A program made the translations under genes and the position numbers. Shown one piece after another: positions 1 through 5,009 of a stretch of 8,234 nucleotides of DNA. The stretch is from Burkholderiaceae bacterium. Lineage in GTDB: Bacteria > Pseudomonadota > Gammaproteobacteria > Burkholderiales > Burkholderiaceae_C. How positions within the stretch are numbered: position 1 is the stretch's first letter; the number at the start of each line of letters is the position of its first letter. The notes under the pieces are model-generated. The model did not search any database. It worked only from the letters and a program-made list of their open reading frames with translations, and was not told the origin of the DNA. The stretch is taken from the NCBI GenBank assembly GCA_023260315.1, contig JALQVQ010000286.1, positions 1-8,234 on the forward strand, in the 5' to 3' direction.

Positions 1-1
1 C

Positions 2-145
2 CCTCAGCACACGCGCGTGCGTTTGAAGCAACGTGGGGTGTTGGCAGGTGTGTCAACGCCCGTGCACCCGCATATGTTGCGCCACTCTTTCGCCAGTCAT
101 TTATTGCAGTCCAGCGGCGGGTTCAGGGCACCATGTTGGCGCTGA
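2..145 (+). pseudogene. xerC: 3' fragment of a XerC-type tyrosine recombinase, C-terminally truncated
   Basis: The frame open from base 2 to the TGA at 143-145 encodes about 47 residues. They include a segment typical of betaproteobacterial XerC: an RLKQR stretch, then VHPHMLRHSFASHLLQSSG. XerC acts with XerD at dif sites to resolve chromosome dimers. The HxLR motif (His codon 71-73, Arg codon 80-82) matches two of the six catalytic residues. In intact XerC the SSG is followed by a DLRAVQELLGH-like stretch with another catalytic His, and then by the nucleophilic Tyr. Here the similarity stops near base 120 and eight unrelated residues (FRAPCWR and stop) follow, so the Tyr is missing. The upstream part lies outside the window. 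The tail overlaps the 3' end of the convergent S66 peptidase gene. The fragment is probably inactive, produced by a deletion, rearrangement or assembly join. XerD is less likely because the HPHMLRHSFA form is XerC-like. Confidence 0.8.
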
Positions 146-1169
146 CCGCAACAGTCAAGCCCCCCCCACTCAGGTTTTTAAAAGTGGCTGCGGTGTTGAG
201 CGGTAGCGGCAGGTTGACCGCACCATGACCAAACAAGTTTTTCGCAAGCATGACCGGTTTTGTGGGGGCGAAGCGGCTCCCGAACTGCCCGATGATCGCG
301 TCAATCTGGGCTTGAGTCTCCGGTGAGTTGGGCTGCCCTCCAGTCTGAATGACATCGCCAAAAATCACGCCCGCGCACTGCTGAACAAGTGGCGATAGGG
401 CCATGCCCATGAGTTTTCGCGAGAATTGGCCAGGGTTGTCCGCAACGGACTCTAAGAATAAAAATTTACCCCGTGTGTCCAGTGTGAACTGGCTTGTCCC
501 ATTTAGCGCGGAGACGAGGAGTGAGTTGCCGCCCACGATGCGGCTGACGGTGTGCCTCAGTTCGGCGGCTGGCGGGTTGACGGCGGTCAGTGGGTAGGTG
601 ACGGTTGGGGTTTTTCCAGTCAGCACGTCCATTGCCTCGGACAAGCCGGTTTTATTCCAGCCGGGTGAAATGTCACCGTTGATACCAAGCACAACCGACT
701 GTATCGATGGCATGCCCCAGTGCTGGTTGCAAAACACGTGCAAGGCCGTGACGTCGGAATAGCCCAGCAGGGGTTTGACAACTTTGGGGCGTGGCAGCTT
801 GGCCAGTTCACCCAAGAGGCGTGTTCCCCAGCCGCCACCGCCAATGGCCCACACCGCCTTTGAGGAAGAGTTGAATGCCGCGTGAATGAATGCAACTCGC
901 TTCTCAATGGTGTTCGCCTCGTCTAGGGGGCTGGTGGGCTCAATCAAGTCCTCGGGGATGTTGACGTTGTAGGGCGTGTTCTTAAAGTAAGCGCGGATGA
1001 TTTCGTAACGCTCATGGGGTAAATCAACAGGGGAAGACGGTGCGATTACGTCGATGGTGTCGCCGGGCTTCAAGAACGGCCATGCGGCCTGCTGCGTGCT
1101 GGCGAGGGTGACCCCTGGCAAAGCGAGGGCACCGAGCCCTAAGGTGAATTGGCGGCGACTGTGCAACAT
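123..1169 (-). CDS. S66-family LD-carboxypeptidase (muramoyltetrapeptide carboxypeptidase-like) with Tat-type signal
   Basis: A 348-residue protein of the S66 serine peptidase family. Known members (LdcA) remove the terminal D-Ala from the murein tetrapeptide during peptidoglycan recycling. A Ser-Glu-His triad can be placed at Ser138 (in GYSDVTALH), Glu240 (in FLFLE) and His315 (in GHGAVNLPLPL). The Ser-Glu spacing of 102 equals that of the Pseudomonas LdcA triad (115/217). The oxyanion-side motif usually written RGGYG reads GGGWG here (about 110-115). The N-terminus has SRRQFT at 4-9, a hydrophobic stretch at about 10-22 and a possible cleavage site after Ala23, which suggests Tat export. 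Classical LdcA is cytoplasmic, so a periplasmic or otherwise specialised role is inferred. The ATG has only a weak purine-rich ribosome site. The gene is divergent from tig and convergent with the xerC fragment, and its stop lies within a few bases of the point where xerC similarity ends. Substrate is not provable from sequence, and a MccF-like immunity role is a less likely alternative. Confidence 0.88.
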   Translation of the reverse strand: MLHSRRQFTLGLGALALPGVTLASTQQAAWPFLKPGDTIDVIAPSSPVDLPHERYEIIRAYFKNTPYNVNIPEDLIEPTSPLDEANTIEKRVAFIHAAFNSSSKAVWAIGGGGWGTRLLGELAKLPRPKVVKPLLGYSDVTALHVFCNQHWGMPSIQSVVLGINGDISPGWNKTGLSEAMDVLTGKTPTVTYPLTAVNPPAAELRHTVSRIVGGNSLLVSALNGTSQFTLDTRGKFLFLESVADNPGQFSRKLMGMALSPLVQQCAGVIFGDVIQTGGQPNSPETQAQIDAIIGQFGSRFAPTKPVMLAKNLFGHGAVNLPLPLNTAATFKNLSGGGLTVAVSANMVP

Positions 1170-1349
1170 TTGAATTCTTTTCTGATGGGGTTAATGGTTT
1201 TTTGCCCTTAAATAAATACTAAAGGGGTAAATTTTTATTCCATCGACGTTTGCTTATAAGGTTTGGATCGATTGTCATTTGGTGAAACAGCAAACCGGAA
1301 ACCACCTGCGCGAGCGCAGTTGAGCGCCCATATTTCTTCGGCGTCTTGT

Positions 1350-1358
1350 TGGTACAAT
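1350..1358 (+). promoter_or_regulatory. Probable extended -10 promoter of tig
   Basis: TGGTACAAT is a TGn extended -10 followed by a good -10 hexamer (TACAAT, 1353-1358). The -35 region at 16-18 nt spacing is poor (TATTTC-like around 1330-1336), as is common for extended -10 promoters. The start site would fall near 1365, giving a leader of about 170 nt before tig. It is inferred from motif and position only. Confidence 0.5.
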
Positions 1359-1423
1359 GGAAAGCTTTGCAGGAACTCGCTCTCATGAGGGGTTCCCGTT
1401 AGAAATCACGCGTGTTGGGCATG

Positions 1424-1504
1424 TCGTTGTGACCATAACGAGCCGCTGCCCGGCGCGATCCAATCAGTTTTTAGAGCACCGTCTGAGCCAGACATCGGGT
1501 CTGG
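1424..1504 (+). promoter_or_regulatory. Structured tig leader with two mutually exclusive stem-loops
   Basis: Within the inferred tig 5' leader several short stems can be drawn. TCGTTGT (1424-1430) can pair with ATAACGA (1435-1441) around a GACC loop, including one G-U pair. GCCG (1442-1445) can pair with CGGC (1451-1454). Further down, GTCTG (1481-1485) can pair with CAGAC (1489-1493) over a 3-nt loop, or CCAGAC (1488-1493) can pair with GTCTGG (1499-1504) over ATCGG. The last two share the CAGAC strand and cannot form together. No known riboswitch or leader family is recognised, so regulation is only a possibility. Confidence 0.35.
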
Positions 1505-1523
1505 TCGTGCGGCGCTCCCTAGC

Positions 1524-1528
1524 AGGAG
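1524..1528 (+). promoter_or_regulatory. Ribosome binding site of tig
   Basis: AGGAG lies 6 nt before the ATG at 1535 and fixes the tig start. CTCC at 1515-1518 could pair with the GGAG of this site across a 6-nt loop, a weak 4-bp stem that may slightly mask it. Confidence 0.8.
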
Positions 1529-1534
1529 TTTGTA

Positions 1535-2845
1535 ATGGCTGTGAATGTGGAAACACTTGAGAAGCTCGAGCGCAAGGTCACTTTGACACTGCCAACGAGC
1601 GCGATTAACACCGAAGTTGAGAACCGCCTCAAGCGCCTGGCTCGCCAAGTGAAAGTGGACGGTTTCCGTCCCGGTAAAGTGCCCGCAAAAGTGGTTGCAC
1701 AGATGTACGGCGCATCGGTCCAGTACGAAGTCATGAATGACAAAGTGGGTGAGGCCTTCGCAGCCGTCGCCACTGAGGCTAAATTGCAAGTCGCTGGCGC
1801 GCCTCAAATTAACCAAGCCGAATCTGCCAACGAAGGCGAGCTGGCTTTTGAAGCGATTTTTGAGGTTTACCCAGAAGTTAAATTGGCAGACCTCTCGACT
1901 GTCGAAGTCGAAAAGCTCACGGCCGCTGTGACTGAAGAAGCCATCGACAAAACCGTGGATATCCTGCGCAAGCAGCGTCGCACCTTCGCCCAGCGTCCCG
2001 CCGCAGAGGCCGCTGTAGACGGTGATCGCGTCACCATCGACTTCTTGGGCTCCATCGATGGCGTGCCATTCGAAGGTGGCAAAGCTGACGGCTTCCAGTT
2101 CATCGTTGGTGATGGCCAGATGCTGAAGGAGTTTGAAGATGCCTGCCGCGGTATGAAGTCTGGTGAGAGCAAGACATTCCCCTTGGCGTTTCCTGAGGAC
2201 TACCACGGCAAGGACGTCGCCGGTAAAACCGCCGACTTCATGGTCACCGTGCACAAGATCGAAGCCGCTAACTTGCCCGAAGTGAACGAAGAATTCGTCA
2301 AAACATTGGGCGTTGCCGAGTCAACCGTAGAGGCGCTGCGTGCCGATATCCGCAAGAACCTCGAGCGCGAAGTCAAAGCACGTCTACAGGCCCGTAACAA
2401 AGCGGCTGCCATGGATGCGATGGTGGCCAAAGCCGAGTTGGACTTGCCCAAGGCACCGGTTCAGTCTGAATTGGATCGCATGGTTGCTGCTGCCCGCGCT
2501 GATTTGAAGCAGCGTGGCATCAAAGATGCCGATAAGGCGCCCATTCCTGACGACATTTTCCGTCCACAAGCCGAGCGCCGCGTGCGTTTGGGCCTGGTGG
2601 TTGCCGAGTTGGTCCGCACCCAAAACTTGAACGCGACACGCGAGCAAATCGAAGCGCACATCGACGAAATGGCTGCTGCCTACGAGCGTCCCGCAGACGT
2701 GGTCAAGTGGTACACCGGCGACCAGCAGCGCATGGCTGAGGTTGAGGCGGTTGTCATTGAAGCCAACGTGACTGAGTACATCCTTTCAAAGGCCAAAGTG
2801 ACTGAAAAAGCAGTGGACTTTGATGAATTGATGGCACAGCAGTAA
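1535..2845 (+). CDS. tig: Trigger factor, ribosome-associated chaperone and prolyl isomerase
   Basis: A 436-residue protein, close to the usual length of trigger factor (432 in E. coli). It binds at the ribosome exit tunnel and shields nascent chains. The ribosome-docking signature GFRPGKVP sits at 43-50, the same position as in E. coli. The order is an N-terminal ribosome-binding domain (about 1-115), an FKBP-type peptidyl-prolyl isomerase domain (about 160-245, with GDRVTIDFLGSIDG at 163-176 and FPEDYHGKDVAGK at 219-231) and a helical C-terminal chaperone domain (about 250-430). The start is supported by AGGAG 6 nt upstream and by agreement with the family N-terminus. tig is the first gene of the tig-clpP-clpX-lon block that is common in Proteobacteria. 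An intrinsic terminator just downstream separates it from clpP, so it is probably transcribed mainly alone. No anomaly was seen. Confidence 0.98.
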   Translation: MAVNVETLEKLERKVTLTLPTSAINTEVENRLKRLARQVKVDGFRPGKVPAKVVAQMYGASVQYEVMNDKVGEAFAAVATEAKLQVAGAPQINQAESANEGELAFEAIFEVYPEVKLADLSTVEVEKLTAAVTEEAIDKTVDILRKQRRTFAQRPAAEAAVDGDRVTIDFLGSIDGVPFEGGKADGFQFIVGDGQMLKEFEDACRGMKSGESKTFPLAFPEDYHGKDVAGKTADFMVTVHKIEAANLPEVNEEFVKTLGVAESTVEALRADIRKNLEREVKARLQARNKAAAMDAMVAKAELDLPKAPVQSELDRMVAAARADLKQRGIKDADKAPIPDDIFRPQAERRVRLGLVVAELVRTQNLNATREQIEAHIDEMAAAYERPADVVKWYTGDQQRMAEVEAVVIEANVTEYILSKAKVTEKAVDFDELMAQQ

Positions 2846-2875
2846 ATGTTGGTTGCAGGGCTGTTGAGCTCATAG

Positions 2876-2907
2876 ACAAAAGGGCTGAATAGCCCTTTTG
2901 TTGTTTT
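2876..2907 (+). terminator. Intrinsic terminator after tig
   Basis: ACAAAAGGGCT (2876-2886) pairs perfectly with AGCCCTTTTGT (2891-2901) around a GAAT loop, an 11-bp stem. It is followed by a T-rich run ending at 2907. It lies 31 nt after the tig stop and should end most tig transcription before clpP. The A/T symmetry could also give some termination on the other strand. Confidence 0.9.
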
Positions 2908-2916
2908 CAGCGCTAC

Positions 2917-2945
2917 CTTGTTTTGGGCCGCATAGCCCTCATGTA
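2917..2945 (+). promoter_or_regulatory. Sigma-32-like heat-shock promoter of clpP
   Basis: CTTGTT (2917-2922), a 14-nt spacer and CCTCATGTA (2937-2945) resemble the RpoH consensus CTTGAA / CCCCATNTA. The -10 has one mismatch and the -35 has two. The predicted start near 2952 gives a leader of about 58 nt before clpP, and the element lies just after the tig terminator, where a clpP promoter is needed. clpP is a known RpoH target in E. coli. A sigma-70 reading (TTGTTT, 18 nt, TGTAAA) overlaps it. Confidence 0.55.
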
Positions 2946-2997
2946 AAGTGGTCAGTGGAAATTCGTTAAAGTGTCAAGTCACGCGTCACAAAATTAT

Positions 2998-3004
2998 GGA
3001 GAAG
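2998..3004 (+). promoter_or_regulatory. Ribosome binding site deciding the clpP start
   Basis: GGAGAAG lies 5 nt before the ATG at 3010. It favours this start over the in-frame GTG at 2971, which would add 13 residues that do not look like ClpP and would have this ribosome site inside the coding sequence. Confidence 0.8.
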
Positions 3005-3009
3005 TCGCA

Positions 3010-3642
3010 ATGAGCGCTTTGGATACACAAGGTTTGGGCATGGTTCCCATGGTGGTTGAGCAGTCGGGCCGCGGTGAGCGCAGTTACGACATTTATTCAC
3101 GCCTTCTAAAAGAGCGTGTGGTGTTTTTGGTGGGCCCGGTCAATGACCAATCCGCTAACTTGGTGGTCGCGCAGTTGCTGTTTCTCGAAAGCGAGAACCC
3201 TGACAAAGACATCCATTTCTACATCAACTCACCCGGTGGGTCGGTGAGCGCGGGTATGGCGATTTTTGACACCATGAACTTCATCAAGCCAGACGTCTCA
3301 ACGTTGTGCACCGGCATGGCTGCCAGCATGGGCGCGTTCCTGTTGGCCGCTGGTGCGAAGGGTAAGCGGTTTTCCTTACCCAACTCGCGGGTCATGATTC
3401 ACCAGCCCTTGGGCGGTGCGCAAGGTCAGGCGACCGATATTGAAATTCATGCCCGCGAGATTTTGCGTCTGCGCGGCGTTTTGAATGGTATTTTGGCCGA
3501 GCGTACCGGCCAGCCACTTGACAAAATCGAGCGTGATACCGAGCGTGACTATTTCATGTCTGCCGACGAAGCTGCCGCCTACGGTTTGGTCGACAAAGTG
3601 ATCGCCACACGCGAGAGCGCAGCCAAGGCGGAAGGCGCTTGA
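3010..3642 (+). CDS. clpP: ATP-dependent Clp protease proteolytic subunit ClpP
   Basis: A 210-residue serine peptidase (S14) that forms the double-ring proteolytic chamber and is fed by ClpX or ClpA. The catalytic triad is Ser106 (in GMAASMGAF), His131 (in VMIHQPLGG) and Asp180 (in DTERDYFM). The spacings of 25 and 74 equal those of E. coli ClpP (111/136/185). The oxyanion-loop region [14 protein letters not shown] lies at 77-90. The short N-terminal segment before [16 protein letters not shown] probably includes a self-cleaved propeptide, as in other proteobacteria. The start at 3010 is set by GGAGAAG and by family length. clpX follows after 82 nt, which points to co-transcription so that peptidase and unfoldase are made together. 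A heat-shock type promoter lies upstream. The coding sequence shows nothing abnormal. Confidence 0.98.
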   Translation: MSALDTQGLGMVPMVVEQSGRGERSYDIYSRLLKERVVFLVGPVNDQSANLVVAQLLFLESENPDKDIHFYINSPGGSVSAGMAIFDTMNFIKPDVSTLCTGMAASMGAFLLAAGAKGKRFSLPNSRVMIHQPLGGAQGQATDIEIHAREILRLRGVLNGILAERTGQPLDKIERDTERDYFMSADEAAAYGLVDKVIATRESAAKAEGA

Positions 3643-3649
3643 TGGGTGC

Positions 3650-3682
3650 CCCTTCACGGGTGCCAGCGGTGCGCGTGAAGGG
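3650..3682 (+). other. Stem-loop in the clpP-clpX intergenic gap
   Basis: CCCTTCACG (3650-3658) and CGTGAAGGG (3674-3682) form a perfect 9-bp stem with a 15-nt loop, starting 7 nt after the clpP stop. No T-run follows, so it is not a standard intrinsic terminator. It could stabilise the clpP 3' end, mark an RNA processing site or modulate how much transcript reaches clpX. The function is inferred. Confidence 0.5.
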
Positions 3683-3724
3683 TTATCATTGAGGGCAGAT
3701 TTACACCACAAACAGAGTTAGACC

Positions 3725-4990
3725 ATGGCGGATAAAAAAGACGCAGGATCAGAGAAAAACCTCTACTGCTCGTTTTGCGGGAAGAGCCAACACGAGGTCA
3801 AAAAGCTGATCGCGGGTCCCTCTGTATTCATCTGTGACGAGTGCATTGACCTGTGTAATGACATCGTTCGCGATGAGTTGCCCAACACGGAGCTTGGCAA
3901 AACCGAATCAGACGCGTTACCCACGCCCGTCGAACTGAAGGGCAACCTGGATAACTACGTCATCGGTCAAGAGCGCGCCAAGCGCGCGCTGGCGGTTGCC
4001 GTTTACAACCATTACAAGCGCTTGCGCCACAAAGAGACGGCAAAAAAAGACGACGTCGAACTGGTCAAGAGCAACATTTTGCTGATTGGTCCAACCGGCT
4101 CAGGCAAAACCCTGCTGGCCCAAACACTTGCGCGCATGCTGAACGTCCCGTTTGTGATGGCCGATGCCACCACACTGACGGAGGCGGGGTATGTGGGGGA
4201 AGACGTCGAAAACATCGTTGTCAAGCTGTTGCAGACCTGCGAATATGACATTCAAAAGGCGCAACGTGGCATCGTCTATATCGACGAAATCGACAAAATT
4301 TCACGCAAGTCCGATAACCCCTCCATCACGCGTGACGTGTCGGGTGAGGGCGTCCAGCAGGCGTTGCTCAAGCTGATCGAGGGCACCGTCGCTTCGATTC
4401 CCCCGCAGGGCGGCCGCAAGCACCCCAACCAAGATTTCCTGCAAGTGGACACGACCAATATCTTGTTCATTTGTGGCGGCGCCTTTGCTGGACTTGAGAA
4501 GGTCATCGAAAACCGCACCGCTGCATCCGGCATCGGTTTTGGTGCATCGGTTCGTTCCAAGGAAAGCCGCACCCTGACCGAGGCCTTCCGCGATGTTGAG
4601 CCGGAGGATTTGGTGAAGTTCGGCATCATCCCCGAGCTGGTTGGTCGCCTGCCCGTTGTGGCAACCCTCGAAGAGCTCGAGGAGGATGCGCTTATTGACA
4701 TCCTGACACAACCCAAAAACGCTGTCGTGAAGCAGTTTACGAAGCTCTTGGCCCTTGAGGGTGCCGAGTTGGATGTGCGTCCCAGTGCCTTGCGCGCAAT
4801 CGCCAAAAAGGCATTGAAGCGCAAGACGGGTGCCCGCGGTTTGCGCTCGATACTTGAACAAGCGCTCATCGACACCATGTACGAGTTACCCAGCCTTAAC
4901 AACGTGTCGTCTGTCGTGGTTGATGAAACCACAATTGACGACGGCAAGGCGCCTTTATTGGTCTACCGCGAAGAGGCCAAAAAGGCCTAA
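3725..4990 (+). CDS. clpX: ATP-dependent Clp protease ATP-binding subunit ClpX
   Basis: A 421-residue AAA+ unfoldase that recognises degradation tags, unfolds substrates and threads them into ClpP. The N-terminal zinc-binding domain has the four cysteines Cys15, Cys18, Cys37 and Cys40, as in E. coli. Walker A is GPTGSGKT (122-129) and Walker B is VYIDEID (184-190). The pore loop GYVG is at 155-158 and the RKH loop at 231-233. The ClpP-docking IGF loop is at 270-272, the arginine-finger motif GRLP at 307-310 and the sensor-2 motif GARGLR at 369-374. All functional elements are intact and the length matches the family (424 in E. coli). The ribosome site is weak (AGAG, 7 nt before the ATG), so translation may depend on transcript level set by clpP. 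lon follows after only 19 nt. The last 140 nt contain a candidate promoter for lon. Confidence 0.98.
   Translation: MADKKDAGSEKNLYCSFCGKSQHEVKKLIAGPSVFICDECIDLCNDIVRDELPNTELGKTESDALPTPVELKGNLDNYVIGQERAKRALAVAVYNHYKRLRHKETAKKDDVELVKSNILLIGPTGSGKTLLAQTLARMLNVPFVMADATTLTEAGYVGEDVENIVVKLLQTCEYDIQKAQRGIVYIDEIDKISRKSDNPSITRDVSGEGVQQALLKLIEGTVASIPPQGGRKHPNQDFLQVDTTNILFICGGAFAGLEKVIENRTAASGIGFGASVRSKESRTLTEAFRDVEPEDLVKFGIIPELVGRLPVVATLEELEEDALIDILTQPKNAVVKQFTKLLALEGAELDVRPSALRAIAKKALKRKTGARGLRSILEQALIDTMYELPSLNNVSSVVVDETTIDDGKAPLLVYREEAKKA
4853..4881 (+). promoter_or_regulatory. Candidate sigma-32 promoter for lon inside the clpX 3' end
   Basis: CTTGAA (4853-4858), a 14-nt spacer and CACCATGTA (4873-4881) match the RpoH consensus with a perfect -35 and one mismatch in the -10. 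The spacer is the same as in the clpP element. The predicted start near 4888 gives a leader of about 120 nt before lon. lon is RpoH-controlled in E. coli, and the 19-nt clpX-lon gap leaves no room for a promoter there. However, the bases also encode conserved ClpX residues (Leu-Glu and Asp-Thr-Met-Tyr), so part of the match may come from coding constraint. Confidence 0.4.
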
Positions 4991-4995
4991 ATACT

Positions 4996-5001
4996 TAAAG
5001 G
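4996..5001 (+). promoter_or_regulatory. Ribosome binding site deciding the lon start
   Basis: TAAAGG lies 8 nt before the ATG at 5010, in the 19-nt gap after clpX. It supports this start rather than the longer open frame beginning at 4830, which lies inside clpX and has no Lon-like sequence. Confidence 0.7.
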
Positions 5002-5009
5002 TTCCGCCC

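Larger units (their letters stand above)
1170..1534. other. Divergent intergenic region between the S66 peptidase gene and tig
   Basis: These 365 nt hold no convincing gene. The left third (about 1190-1260) is AT-rich and probably carries the minus-strand promoter of the peptidase gene. A TATAAG occurs on that strand at 1254-1259, but no well-spaced -35 box was found. A short inverted repeat CTGCG-CGAG-CGCAG lies at 1306-1319. The right half carries the tig promoter and its long leader, described separately. A 67-codon frame starting at 1357 overlaps the start of tig and looks like chance. Confidence 0.7.

Noticed and set aside
1357..1560. 67-codon frame in the tig leader as a possible leader peptide
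   Set aside because: Its ATG overlaps the presumed -10 box, it has no ribosome site and it runs into tig out of frame.
1406..2254. 282-codon open frame on the minus strand across the tig leader and tig
   Set aside because: It is antisense to a clear trigger factor gene, resembles no family I know, and is explained by codon bias of the opposite strand.
2971..3009. Upstream GTG start that would extend ClpP by 13 residues
   Set aside because: It has no ribosome site of its own, and GGAGAAG is placed correctly for the ATG at 3010, which gives the normal ClpP length.
3650..3682. Intrinsic terminator call for the clpP-clpX hairpin
   Set aside because: The 15-nt loop and the lack of a T-run do not fit, so it was kept only as a stem-loop.
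4276..4947. 223-codon minus-strand open frame inside clpX
   Set aside because: Antisense to strongly conserved ClpX coding sequence, with Ser/Arg-rich composition typical of a shadow frame.
4830..5009. 60-codon N-terminal extension of Lon reading inside clpX
   Set aside because: The extension is the shifted frame of clpX, while the Lon family N-terminus begins at 5010 after TAAAGG.
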